Source of the DNA: Variovorax sp. SG517 | Lineage (GTDB): Bacteria > Pseudomonadota > Gammaproteobacteria > Burkholderiales > Burkholderiaceae_C | Assembly (NCBI RefSeq): GCF_013376045.1 | Contig: NZ_JABMJG010000005.1 | Coordinates: 380,080-444,079 of the forward strand | Length of the DNA stretch: 64,000 nucleotides | Direction of reading: 5' to 3' | Part shown: in pieces, positions 24,520 through 32,869 of the stretch | Position numbering within the stretch: the stretch's first letter is position 1 | Layout of the letters: every line of letters begins with the position of its first letter | Notes under the pieces: model-generated | Databases searched by the model: none | Seen by the model: only the letters and a program-made list of their open reading frames with translations | What the model was told of the DNA's origin: nothing | Position numbers and translations under genes: made by a program

Positions 24520-24640
24520 CTCGCCCCCAGGCTTCGCGCACTGCGTGTCGCTTCGCCAACCCCCTACCGGGGGCAACACCTGAGGCCCGGCAAAGCCGGT
24601 TCCTCGGTGTTCCACGAAAAAGCCGGGTGCCGCTCGGCTG
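24520..24640. repeat. Intergenic repeat with hairpin between convergent genes
   Basis: The stretch CGCCCCCAGGCTTCGCGCAC, followed by CGCTTCGCCAACCCCCTACC and GGGGGCAACACC, has the composition of a repeat I recognise from Comamonadaceae intergenic regions. A hairpin is seen at 24575-24611: AACACC...GAGG...CCGG-CAAA-GCCGG...CCTC...GGTGTT. A second GCCGGG-containing stem follows. It probably ends both transcripts. Confidence 0.6.
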
Positions 24641-26368
24641 CTATGCCGCCCGCTTGCGGGCTTCCTCGTCGACGAGGTCCTTCTTCGAGAGCTTGCCCAC
24701 GGCGGTCTTGGGCAGCTCGGCGCGGATTTCCAGCGCGCCGATCATCTCGTGCTTGCCCAGGCGGTTCTTCAGGAAGGCCTTGAGTTCGTCGAGCGTCAGC
24801 TCGGACGCGCCGTCCTTCAGCTTCACGAAGGCCTTGGGCGACTGGCCGCGGTACTCGTCCGGAATGCCGATCACGCAGACCTCGGCCACCGAAGGGTGTT
24901 CGTACACCGCCTCCTCCAGCACGCGCGGATAGACGTTGTAGCCGCCGCACAGCAGCATGTCCTTGGTGCGGTCGACGATGTAGAGGTAGCCGTCGGCATC
25001 CATCTTCGCGACGTCGCCGCTGCGGAAGTAGCCGTCGGGCGTCATCGAATCGGCGGTGGCCTTGGGGTTGTTCCAGTAGCCCTTCATCACGTTGGGGCCC
25101 TTGATGCAGAGTTCGCCCGCTTCGCCGAAGGCGGTCACGTCTTTGGAGGGATCGTCCAGGCTCACCAGCTTGATGCGCACCTGCGGCAGCGGCATGCCGC
25201 ACGAGCCCGCCTTACGAAGGCCGCGCGCGGGCGTGAAGGTGCCCACGGGCGAGGTCTCGGTCATGCCCCAGCCTTCGTTGAGATGGCAGCCGGTGAGCTC
25301 GAAGAAGCGCTGCTCCACCTCCACCGGCAGCGGCGCACCGCCCGAGCCGCAGAACTTGAGCGAGCGCAGGTCCATCTCCCTGGCCTTGGGGTGCGAGAGG
25401 ATCGCGGTGTACATCGTCGGCACGCCGGGGAACACGCTGATGCGGCTGGCGGCGAGCTCGTTCATCACCGCGTCGACGTCGAAGCGCGTGTGCAGCACCA
25501 GCGCCGCGCCCAGGCGCACGCCGAGCAGCATCGCCGCGCTCAGCGCGAAGATGTGGAAGAGCGGCAGCACCACCAGGAAGCGTTCCTTGCCTTCCTCCAG
25601 GATGGGCGGCTCGCCCCGGGTCGATTCGTAGTATTGCGCGGAGGCCGACGTGAGATTGGCGTGCGTGAGCATCGCGCCCTTGGGCAGGCCGGTGGTGCCG
25701 CCGGTGTACTGCAGCACCACGATCTCTTCTGCGAGGTCGCCCAGCGGATAGGTCCTGTGCGTGCCTTCGCTTTTCAGCAGGTCGGCGAAGCGCACGTGCC
25801 GGTCGTCCACGGGCACCGGGGCGATCTGGCCGGCGCCCTGCAGCTGGGCCTGCACCTTGTCGCCCATGGCGCCATAGTCGCCGAGGCTGCCGACCACCAG
25901 TGTCTTCAGGCGCGAGTTGTCGAGCAGGCGCGCCATCTGCGGGTAGAGGTTGACGAGGTCGAGCGTGACGAGGATGTCGGTGCGGCTGTCCTCGATCTTG
26001 TGGGCCAGCACGCGCTCGGCGTCCAGCGGCGAGTAGTTGACGACCGTGCCGCCGGCCTTCAGCACCGCGAAGAAGGCGATCGGGTAGTGCGGCGTGTTGG
26101 GCAGGTAGAGGCCGACGTGCACGCCGGGCTTCACGCCCAGGTCCTGCAGGCCCTTGGCCGCGCGTTCGACCGCGGCACCGAGCTCGCGGTAGGTGATGGC
26201 CTGGCCCATGAATTCGACCGCCGAACGGTCGGGCCAGCGCTCGACGGCCTCGTCGAGCATCTGCTGCACCGGCTTGATGGGCAGTTCGGCATCCCAGCGC
26301 ATGCCCTGCGGGTAGGCGCTGATCCAGGGCGTGCTTTCGCCGAAGGAAGCTGGGGAAGGGGCGGCCAT
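24641..26368 (-). CDS. Long-chain fatty acid-CoA ligase (AMP-forming)
   Basis: Protein of 575 aa, normal for the ANL superfamily. It activates a carboxylic acid by adenylation and transfers it to CoA. The motifs are the ATP-binding loop [16 protein letters not shown], the A5 motif GWGMTETSP, the hinge [17 protein letters not shown] and the catalytic lysine in [12 protein letters not shown] near the C-terminus. The start at 26368 (MAAPSPASF) is the first ATG before homology. It converges with the LLM oxidoreductase and diverges from mnmA. A second ANL ligase is at 32870-34549. Chain length cannot be told from sequence; the [12 protein letters not shown] start is shared with FadD-type enzymes. 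Confidence 0.88.
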   Translation of the reverse strand: MAAPSPASFGESTPWISAYPQGMRWDAELPIKPVQQMLDEAVERWPDRSAVEFMGQAITYRELGAAVERAAKGLQDLGVKPGVHVGLYLPNTPHYPIAFFAVLKAGGTVVNYSPLDAERVLAHKIEDSRTDILVTLDLVNLYPQMARLLDNSRLKTLVVGSLGDYGAMGDKVQAQLQGAGQIAPVPVDDRHVRFADLLKSEGTHRTYPLGDLAEEIVVLQYTGGTTGLPKGAMLTHANLTSASAQYYESTRGEPPILEEGKERFLVVLPLFHIFALSAAMLLGVRLGAALVLHTRFDVDAVMNELAASRISVFPGVPTMYTAILSHPKAREMDLRSLKFCGSGGAPLPVEVEQRFFELTGCHLNEGWGMTETSPVGTFTPARGLRKAGSCGMPLPQVRIKLVSLDDPSKDVTAFGEAGELCIKGPNVMKGYWNNPKATADSMTPDGYFRSGDVAKMDADGYLYIVDRTKDMLLCGGYNVYPRVLEEAVYEHPSVAEVCVIGIPDEYRGQSPKAFVKLKDGASELTLDELKAFLKNRLGKHEMIGALEIRAELPKTAVGKLSKKDLVDEEARKRAA

Positions 26369-26555
26369 GCGTCTTGTCTCCGCTGGTTGTTGTTGCTGCA
26401 AATCGCCTGGCGGATCTGTGCCGCCTTCGTCCGGAGGCACTTTAGCGCCGGCCTTCGCGGCGCGAAGCCGCGGGCTGACAAACCGGCGACACGGGTTTTC
26501 CCGATTTCCCACACGCCACGGCCCCCTTGCGCGGGGCTGGGACAATAGGGGGCTT

Positions 26556-27662
26556 ATGGCAAAGCATCGGATCGTTGTGGGACTCAGCGGCGGAGTGGAC
26601 TCCGCGGTGACGGCGCACCTGCTCAAGCAGCAGGGGCACGAGGTGGTCGGCATCTTCATGAAGAACTGGGAAGACGACGACGACAGCGAGTACTGCTCGT
26701 CGAACATCGACTTCGTGGACGCCGCCAGCGTGGCCGACGTGCTGGGCATCGAGATCGAGCACGTCAACTTCGCGGCCGACTACAAGGACCGCGTGTTCGC
26801 CGAGTTCCTGCGCGAGTACAAGGCCGGCCGCACGCCCAACCCCGACGTGCTGTGCAACGCCGAGATCAAGTTCAAGGCCTTCCTCGACCACGCCATGCGC
26901 CTGGGCGCCGAGAAGATCGCCACCGGCCACTACGCCCGCGTGCGGCTGAACGAGGCCACCGGTGGGCACGAGTTGCTCAAGGGGCTCGACCCCTCGAAGG
27001 ACCAGAGCTACTTCCTGCACCGCCTGAACCAGGCGCAGCTGTCGAAGACGCTGTTCCCGGTCGGCGAACTGCACAAGACCGAGGTGCGCCGCATCGCCGA
27101 GGAAATCGGCCTGCCCAACGCGAAGAAGAAGGACTCGACCGGCATCTGCTTCATCGGCGAGCGGCCGTTTCGCGAGTTTCTGAACCGCTACATCTCCAAG
27201 GAGCCGGGCCCGATCAAGGACGACCGCGGCCGCAAGCTGGGCGAGCACCAGGGGCTGAGCTTCTACACGCTGGGCCAGCGGCAGGGCCTGGGCATCGGCG
27301 GGGTGAAGGAAAAGGGCGCGCAGCGCGGCTCCGGCGACCATTCGCCCTGGTTCGTGGCGCGCAAGGACATCGAGAAGAACACGCTGTGGGTGGTGCAGGG
27401 GCACGACCACCCGTGGCTGCTGTCGTCGCAGCTGAAGGCGGACGACGCGAGCTGGATTTCCGGCGAGCCGCCGGTGCCGGGCGGCTACGGCTCGAAGGCG
27501 CGCTACCGGCAGGCGGATGCGGCCTGCGAGATGGAAGCGGAAGCGGGAGAGGCCGGCACCTTCGGCCTGCGTTTCGGGCAAGCGCAGTGGGCGGTGACGC
27601 CGGGGCAGTCGGCCGTGCTCTACGACGGCGAACGCTGCCTTGGCGGCGGCGTCATCGTCTGA
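26556..27662 (+). CDS. mnmA: tRNA 2-thiouridine synthesizing enzyme
   Basis: Protein of 368 aa, the normal length. It activates the wobble uridine (U34) of tRNA Lys/Glu/Gln with ATP and inserts sulfur delivered from a persulfide. The ATP-binding PP-loop is [12 protein letters not shown]. The catalytic cysteines are Cys100 ([11 protein letters not shown]) and Cys198 (STGICFIGE). A 16-residue segment with TGHYARV and KDQSYFL is also characteristic. The start at ATG 26556 lies only 9 bp after a -10-like GACAAT (26541-26546), so the leader would be very short. Confidence 0.96.
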   Translation: MAKHRIVVGLSGGVDSAVTAHLLKQQGHEVVGIFMKNWEDDDDSEYCSSNIDFVDAASVADVLGIEIEHVNFAADYKDRVFAEFLREYKAGRTPNPDVLCNAEIKFKAFLDHAMRLGAEKIATGHYARVRLNEATGGHELLKGLDPSKDQSYFLHRLNQAQLSKTLFPVGELHKTEVRRIAEEIGLPNAKKKDSTGICFIGERPFREFLNRYISKEPGPIKDDRGRKLGEHQGLSFYTLGQRQGLGIGGVKEKGAQRGSGDHSPWFVARKDIEKNTLWVVQGHDHPWLLSSQLKADDASWISGEPPVPGGYGSKARYRQADAACEMEAEAGEAGTFGLRFGQAQWAVTPGQSAVLYDGERCLGGGVIV

Positions 27663-27668
27663 GCCTCT

Positions 27669-28160
27669 TCAATCAGGAGCGGATCGCACGGAGTCGTCGA
27701 CGTGGACGACGTCCAGCGGGTGGCGCTTGCCGGCGAGGTGGTCCTCGATGCACTGCAGCAGCAGCGGGCTGCGATGCCGGGCAACGCTGGCCCGGATTTC
27801 ATCGGCCGTCATCCACAAGGTGCGCACGATGCCTTCGTCGAGCGCACGGTCTGACTCGAAGGCGCCCAGCGTGCCTGTGAACGCGAAACGCATGTAGGTG
27901 GTGTCTTCACCGCGTTCCGCCTGCGGCCGGGAACGCGCCATATAGATGCCGATGAGCGCAGTTGGTGTGAAATGATGGGCGGTTTCCTCCAGCGTTTCGC
28001 GCGCGCAGCCCTCGGCGGGCGATTCGCCGGGGTCCAGGTGCCCGGCCGGTGTGTTGAGCCGCAGGCCGTCGCTGGTCTGCTCCTCGACCAGCAGGAAGCG
28101 CCCGTCGCGCTCGATCACCGCAGCCACGGTGACGTTGGGTTTCCAGCGCGGACCTGCCAT
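27669..28160 (-). CDS. NUDIX hydrolase
   Basis: Protein of 163 aa. The Nudix box G-x5-E-x7-R-E-x2-E-E lies in GHLDPGESPAEGCARETLEET, binding the metal that activates water to hydrolyse a nucleoside diphosphate linked to another moiety. NVTVAAVIERDGRFLLVEE and YTMRFAFTG-like strands flank it. It resembles the phosphatase NudJ/MutT group, but the substrate is unknown. It converges with mnmA (6-bp gap). Confidence 0.9.
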   Translation of the reverse strand: MAGPRWKPNVTVAAVIERDGRFLLVEEQTSDGLRLNTPAGHLDPGESPAEGCARETLEETAHHFTPTALIGIYMARSRPQAERGEDTTYMRFAFTGTLGAFESDRALDEGIVRTLWMTADEIRASVARHRSPLLLQCIEDHLAGKRHPLDVVHVDDSVRSAPD

Positions 28161-28173
28161 GTTTTCTGTTCCC

Positions 28174-28611
28174 CTATTTCAGTGCGTAGCCGCTGAAGCG
28201 CCAGACGCGGTCCTGGTCGAGATGGAAGCTCACGAGTTCGCGCACAGTGCCGTCTGGCTTGCTCGCGAACCGGGTCTCGTATTCGATGCTGACGTACTGG
28301 CCGGCCGTGTCGCTGTCCGGGGCGGTAACGACCTGGCGGTTGACCGACACCCAGGTGCGCATCTGCGGCATGCCGATCTGAGCCCGGCTGCGGGCGACCT
28401 GGCTGACGAACTCGGCGCGCGTCACCCGCTTGCGCGTGCCCGGGGCGGCGCCGTCCCACAGCTCGCCGGCCTTGCCCTGGTCGATCATGTCGATCGCCTG
28501 CATGCCGCCGCGCACCATGTCGCTCGCCTCCAATATTTCCTGCGCGGCGGCCGGGCCGAGCCAGCTCCAGAGCAATGTGGCGGCGAGCAGCAGCCGGATC
28601 ATCGGATTCAT
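28174..28611 (-). CDS. Secreted DUF4019 family protein
   Basis: Protein of 145 aa. Residues 1-23 form a signal peptide (MIRLLLAATLLWSWLGPAAA), then the mature domain: a helical part with EASDMVRGGMQAIDMIDQGKAGELW, then a beta-rich part QYVSIEYETRFA and EDRVWRFSGYALK-like end that matches DUF4019. Function unknown; the family is periplasmic. It is separated from the NUDIX gene by 13 bp, so the two may be cotranscribed. Confidence 0.75.
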   Translation of the reverse strand: MNPMIRLLLAATLLWSWLGPAAAQEILEASDMVRGGMQAIDMIDQGKAGELWDGAAPGTRKRVTRAEFVSQVARSRAQIGMPQMRTWVSVNRQVVTAPDSDTAGQYVSIEYETRFASKPDGTVRELVSFHLDQDRVWRFSGYALK

Positions 28612-28678
28612 TCGTCTCTTTCCTCGTGGCGTCGGGCGAATCGCCGCAGGCTACTTTAGCTCGCCGGAAATTCCGGGG

Positions 28679-29392
28679 TCAGCGTGCGTTGACTCCGGGC
28701 AACGCGTCGGCCTCGATGGTCTCGAGCCGGTAGCCCAGGCCGTAGATGGCCAGCAGCAGGAAGCCGTTTGCGGGGCGCAGGTCGAGCTTGGTCCGCAGGC
28801 GCGAGATGTGGGTGTCGAGCGAGCGCGAGAGCGCCTCGATGCCCAGGCCCCAGACGGCCTCGTGCAGATGCTCCCGCGAGAGCAGCCGGCCGAGGTTCTG
28901 AAACAGGAAGAGGGCGAGCTCGTACTCGCGGTTCTTCAACTCGACCTGCACGCCGCGGACCTTCAGCACGCGCGAGGGCGGATAGAAGTGATACGGGCCG
29001 AAGACCAGTTCGGCCTCGTGCTGCGCCGGATAGGAGCGGCGCAGCAGCGCGTTCACGCGGGCTTCGAGTTCTCCGGCGCGGGCCGGCTTGGCCATGAAGT
29101 CGTCCGCGCCGGCGTTGAGGCCTTCGACCATGTCGGCCTCGCCGGGCTTGTCGGACACGAAAAGAATGGGAAGCCGGCTGTTGAGATCCCGGCGGATGGT
29201 CGCTACCACCTCGGGGCCCTTCATGTCGGGAAGTTTCCAGCCGAGTATCAGCAGATCGAAGGTCTGGCGGCGCATTGCCTGCAGCAGTGCCTTTCCTTCC
29301 GTGTAGGGATGGCACTCGTGATCGAGTGCCGCCATGGTCCGGCTGATCCGCTTGAAGTGATCAACACCTTCATCGAGTACCGCGATTCGCAT
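28679..29392 (-). CDS. OmpR-family response regulator lacking the phosphoacceptor aspartate
   Basis: Protein of 237 aa. The receiver domain (1-115) has the acidic pair Asp7-Glu8, the Ser/Thr position in LFVSDK and the conserved Lys in MAKPARAGE. The place of the phosphoacceptor is Gly51: the motif reads FDLLILGWKLPD where LDWMLPD is usual, and the codon is clearly GGC. The C-terminal winged helix (residues about 125-230) includes ELKNREYELALFLFQN, SREHLHEAVWG and DTHISRLRTKL, the OmpR/PhoB DNA-binding pattern. Activity may be controlled by expression or by a ligand instead of phosphotransfer. No sensor kinase gene is adjacent. It diverges from pntAA across an A/T-rich gap. Confidence 0.85.
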   Translation of the reverse strand: MRIAVLDEGVDHFKRISRTMAALDHECHPYTEGKALLQAMRRQTFDLLILGWKLPDMKGPEVVATIRRDLNSRLPILFVSDKPGEADMVEGLNAGADDFMAKPARAGELEARVNALLRRSYPAQHEAELVFGPYHFYPPSRVLKVRGVQVELKNREYELALFLFQNLGRLLSREHLHEAVWGLGIEALSRSLDTHISRLRTKLDLRPANGFLLLAIYGLGYRLETIEADALPGVNAR

Positions 29393-29841
29393 TCCTACCC
29401 CTTCTTCCTCCCTTCGTCAGCTTCCGTGAACTGGCGATTGTTAGTAGAAGTGTATCTATCTGCGACTAAGGTAAAGTTTTTGGATTTCCAAATAATGCAC
29501 GCAAATCGAGTATTTCAACTTGCTTGTTAACGAAGTTAACAGCAGTTGGATACAAATGGAGATTTCGATTCACGGGCCTCCGTCAGTCATTGGAAGTACT
29601 TTGCCGGCACCATCCCGCCGGAATCGGGCCTGCCTGCCTCTTACCCTCCGCCGACTCTTCCCGTGGATCGCTATCGAATACCCGGATTCGCTATCAATTG
29701 AATAGCGGAAGTTATAGTATCCATAAGCTCCTCGAAGCTTTGGGATGAAAACGACAGAGCACTCCGGCGACAGCGATCGGCTGTAATCTTGCTGTAAGCT
29801 GCCGGCATTCCCCCTGTGCCCCTTGCTCTGAGGAGATCTCT
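29393..29841. promoter_or_regulatory. A/T-rich divergent intergenic region with several palindromes
   Basis: This 449-bp gap between the response regulator and pntAA is visibly poorer in G/C than its surroundings. It holds no credible gene. Palindromes: TTTGGA-TT-TCCAAA at 29479-29492, TGTTAAC-GAA-GTTAACA at 29525-29541, and CGCTAT-n7-ATAGCG at 29689-29707. The pntAA ribosome site GAGGAGA is at 29831-29837. The first two palindromes could bind the divergent OmpR-type regulator or another dimeric factor. Confidence 0.5.
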
Positions 29842-30984
29842 ATGCTGATAGGCGTGCCCGCCGAGACACTGGCAGGCGAAACCCGCGTGGCTGTTACACC
29901 TGAGACGGTGAAGAAACTTGTCGCCTCAGGGCACACCGTACGGGTGCAGTCGGGGGCAGGCGTCGCGGCCAGCGTCACCGACGGCGCCTATCAGGCCGCA
30001 GGTGCGGAGATCACCGACCAATCGGGTGCCTTCTCCGCCGACATGGTGCTCAAGGTGCGCACCCCGACCGAATCGGAAACCGCGCTGCTGAAGTCCGGGG
30101 CCGTGGTCATCGGCATGCTCAATCCCTTCGACGCGGCCGGCTTGCAGCGCCTGGCCGCAGCCGGCGTCACCGGCTTCGCGCTCGAAGCCGCGCCGCGCAC
30201 CACGCGCGCCCAGAGCATGGACGTGCTCAGCTCCCAAGCCAACATCGCAGGCTACAAGGCCGTGATGATCGCGGCCGACAAGTACCAGCGCTTCTTCCCC
30301 ATGCTCATGACGGCGGCCGGCACGGTGAAGGCCGCGCGCGTGGTCATCCTGGGCGTGGGCGTGGCGGGCCTGCAGGCCATTGCCACGGCCAAGCGCCTGG
30401 GCGCCGTCATCGAGGCGTCCGATGTGCGCCCGAGCGTCAAGGAGCAGATCGAGTCGCTGGGCGGCAAGTTCATCGACGTGCCCTACGAGACGCAGGAAGA
30501 GAAAGACGCGGCCGAAGGTGTCGGCGGCTACGCCCGCCCGATGCCCGCGAGCTGGCTCACCCGCCAGCAGGCCGAGGTCGCCAAGCGCGTGGCGCTGGCC
30601 GACGTGGTCATCAGCACCGCGCTCATCCCGGGGCGCGCCGCGCCGACGCTCATCACCGAGGACATGGTCAAGTCGATGAAGCCGGGCTCGGTGATCGTCG
30701 ACATCGCTGCCGGCAAGGGCCCAGTCAATCCCGATGGTGGCATCGGCGGCAACTGCCCGCTGTCGGAGGCCGACAAGACCGTCGTGAAGCACGGCGTGAC
30801 CATCGTGGGCGAGACCAACCTCGCCGCGCTCGTGGCGGCCGACGCCTCGGCGCTGTACGCACGCAATGTGCTCGACTTCCTCAAGCTCATCGTCACCAAG
30901 GAGGGCGCGCTGAAGATCGACCTCGAGGACGACATCGTCGCCGCCTGCCGCGTCACGCACGACGGCCAGGTCACGAAGAAGTAA
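29842..30984 (+). CDS. pntAA: NAD(P) transhydrogenase subunit alpha part 1
   Basis: Protein of 380 aa, the soluble NAD(H)-binding domain I of the proton-translocating transhydrogenase. Motifs: GVPAETLAGETRVAVTPETVKKL at the N-terminus, KTPTESE-like AMVLKVRTPTESE, and the NAD fold around VVILGVGVAGLQAIATAKRLGA. RAQSMDVLSSQANIAGYKAV is a conserved family stretch. It is the first gene of pntAA-pntAB-pntB and has a strong GAGGAGA ribosome site. The three-gene form is as in Rhodospirillum and many proteobacteria, in contrast to the fused E. coli PntA. Confidence 0.95.
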   Translation: MLIGVPAETLAGETRVAVTPETVKKLVASGHTVRVQSGAGVAASVTDGAYQAAGAEITDQSGAFSADMVLKVRTPTESETALLKSGAVVIGMLNPFDAAGLQRLAAAGVTGFALEAAPRTTRAQSMDVLSSQANIAGYKAVMIAADKYQRFFPMLMTAAGTVKAARVVILGVGVAGLQAIATAKRLGAVIEASDVRPSVKEQIESLGGKFIDVPYETQEEKDAAEGVGGYARPMPASWLTRQQAEVAKRVALADVVISTALIPGRAAPTLITEDMVKSMKPGSVIVDIAAGKGPVNPDGGIGGNCPLSEADKTVVKHGVTIVGETNLAALVAADASALYARNVLDFLKLIVTKEGALKIDLEDDIVAACRVTHDGQVTKK

Positions 30985-31015
30985 CGCAACAAGCAACGCC
31001 GTCGAGGAGAAGAAC

Positions 31016-31348
31016 ATGGACATCGTCTCTCACACAGTCATCAACCTGATCATCTTCGTGCTGGCCATCTACGTGGGCTACCACGTCGTGTGGACCGTCA
31101 CGCCCGCGCTGCATACGCCGCTGATGGCCGTGACCAACGCCATCTCGGCCATCGTGATCGTGGGCGCCATGCTGGCGGCCGCGCTCACCGACACGCCGCT
31201 GGGCAAGACCATGGGCGTGCTGGCCGTGGCGCTGGCCGCGGTGAACGTCTTCGGCGGCTTCCTCGTCACGCGGCGGATGCTGGAGATGTTCAAGAAGAAA
31301 GAAAAGAAGGCCGCCCCCGCAGCCAACGCCGAGGGAGCCGCCAAGTGA
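31016..31348 (+). CDS. pntAB: NAD(P) transhydrogenase subunit alpha part 2
   Basis: Protein of 110 aa with three to four hydrophobic helices (for example LIIFVLAIYVGYHVVW, LMAVTNAISAIVIVGAMLAA, MGVLAVALAAVNVFGGFLV). It is the membrane part of domain II corresponding to the C-terminus of a fused PntA. The TNAISAIVIVGA stretch is the family signature. The C-terminus is a Lys/Ala tail. It is followed by pntB with a 2-bp gap. Confidence 0.93.
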   Translation: MDIVSHTVINLIIFVLAIYVGYHVVWTVTPALHTPLMAVTNAISAIVIVGAMLAAALTDTPLGKTMGVLAVALAAVNVFGGFLVTRRMLEMFKKKEKKAAPAANAEGAAK

Positions 31349-31350
31349 GC

Positions 31351-32769
31351 ATGAACCTCGTCACGCTGCTGTACCTCGTTGCCAGCATCTGCTTCATCCA
31401 GGCCCTGAAGGGCCTGAGCCATCCCACCACCTCGATCCGCGGCAACATCTTCGGCATGACCGGCATGGCGATCGCCGTGCTGACCACGGGCGCGCTGATC
31501 TACAAGCTGGCCAGCGGCAACCTGAACGGCCTGGCCTACGTGCTGGTCGCGCTGGTCGTCGGCGGCGGCCTGGGCGCCTACATGGCCAACAAGGTCGAGA
31601 TGACCAAGATGCCCGAGCTGGTCGCCTTCATGCACAGCATGATCGGCCTGGCGGCGGTGTTCATCGCGGTGGCCGCGGTGGCCGAGCCGCACGCCTTCGG
31701 CATCGCGCTCAAGGACGACCCGATCCCGAGCGGCAACCGGCTCGAGCTGTTCCTGGGGGCGGCCATCGGCGCCATCACCTTCAGCGGCTCGGTCATTGCC
31801 TTCGGCAAGCTCTCGGGCAAGTACAAGTTCCGCCTGTTCCAGGGCGCGCCGGTGCAGTTCGCGGGGCAGCACATGCTCAACCTCGTGCTGGGCCTGGCGA
31901 CCATCGGCCTGGGGCTGGTGTTCGTGTTCACCGAAAGCTGGCCGGCCTTCTTCGCGATGCTGGCGCTGGCCTTCGTGATGGGCGTGCTCATCATCATCCC
32001 GATCGGCGGCGCCGACATGCCGGTGGTGGTGTCGATGCTCAACAGCTACTCGGGCTGGGCGGCCGCGGGCATCGGCTTCAGCCTGAACAACGCGATGCTG
32101 ATCGTGGCCGGTTCGCTGGTGGGGTCCTCGGGCGCGATCCTGAGCTACATCATGTGCAAGGCCATGAACCGCTCGTTCTTCAACGTGATCCTGGGCGGCT
32201 TCGGCGGCGACGCGGCCGCGGCCACGGGCGGCGCGAAGGAGCAGCGCCCCGTGAAGAGCGGCAGCGCCGACGACGCGGCCTTCGTGCTCGGCAACGCCGA
32301 GACGGTGGTGATCGTGCCGGGCTACGGCCTCGCGGTGGCCCGCGCCCAGCATGCGGTGAAGGAGCTCGCGCAGAAGCTCGTCGAGAAGGGCATCACCGTG
32401 AAGTACGCCATCCACCCGGTGGCGGGCCGCATGCCCGGCCACATGAACGTGCTGCTGGCGGAGGCCGAGGTGCCCTACGACCAGGTGTTCGAGATGGAGG
32501 ACATCAACGGCGAGTTCGGCCAGGCCGACGTGGCGATCATCCTGGGCGCCAACGACGTGGTGAACCCGGCCGCGCACACCAAGGGCAGCCCGATCTACGG
32601 CATGCCGATCCTGGAGGCCTACAAGGCCAAGACCGTCATCGTCAACAAGCGCTCCATGGCCGCGGGCTACGCCGGCCTGGACAACGAGCTCTTCTACATG
32701 GACAAGACCATGATGGTCTTTGGCGATGCCAAAAAAGTAGTGGAAGATATGGGCAAGGCCATCGAATAG
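31351..32769 (+). CDS. pntB: NAD(P) transhydrogenase subunit beta
   Basis: Protein of 472 aa. The N-terminal part is a chain of about eight transmembrane helices (proton channel). The C-terminal part, from about residue 300, is the NADP(H)-binding domain III, with GYGLAVARAQHAVKELA, HPVAGRMPGHMNVLLAEA, GANDVVNPAAHT and RSMAAGYAGLDN. It couples hydride transfer between NADH and NADP+ to proton movement, supplying NADPH. The start at 31351 is preferred over a GTG at 31345; either overlaps or nearly overlaps the pntAB stop. Confidence 0.95.
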   Translation: MNLVTLLYLVASICFIQALKGLSHPTTSIRGNIFGMTGMAIAVLTTGALIYKLASGNLNGLAYVLVALVVGGGLGAYMANKVEMTKMPELVAFMHSMIGLAAVFIAVAAVAEPHAFGIALKDDPIPSGNRLELFLGAAIGAITFSGSVIAFGKLSGKYKFRLFQGAPVQFAGQHMLNLVLGLATIGLGLVFVFTESWPAFFAMLALAFVMGVLIIIPIGGADMPVVVSMLNSYSGWAAAGIGFSLNNAMLIVAGSLVGSSGAILSYIMCKAMNRSFFNVILGGFGGDAAAATGGAKEQRPVKSGSADDAAFVLGNAETVVIVPGYGLAVARAQHAVKELAQKLVEKGITVKYAIHPVAGRMPGHMNVLLAEAEVPYDQVFEMEDINGEFGQADVAIILGANDVVNPAAHTKGSPIYGMPILEAYKAKTVIVNKRSMAAGYAGLDNELFYMDKTMMVFGDAKKVVEDMGKAIE

Positions 32770-32807
32770 GCCGAAGGTCCCCGTCCGCGCAGTGGACGAG
32801 CTCTTCG

Positions 32808-32838
32808 CGGCGCCACTTCGTGCGCCGTTTTCGTTTTC
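32808..32838 (+). terminator. Terminator after pntB
   Basis: CGGCG-C-CAC pairs with GTGCGCCG around a TTC loop (32808-32827, one bulged C), followed by TTTTCGTTTT. It lies before fadD and suggests the two are separate transcripts, though read-through into fadD is possible. Confidence 0.6.
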
Positions 32839-32869
32839 AACAGTCCGACTCCCGGAGGAGACAAATCCA

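Noticed and set aside
26369..26767. N-terminal extension of the acyl-CoA ligase at 24641-26368
   Set aside because: The additional frame runs into the divergent mnmA gene and shows no ANL homology.
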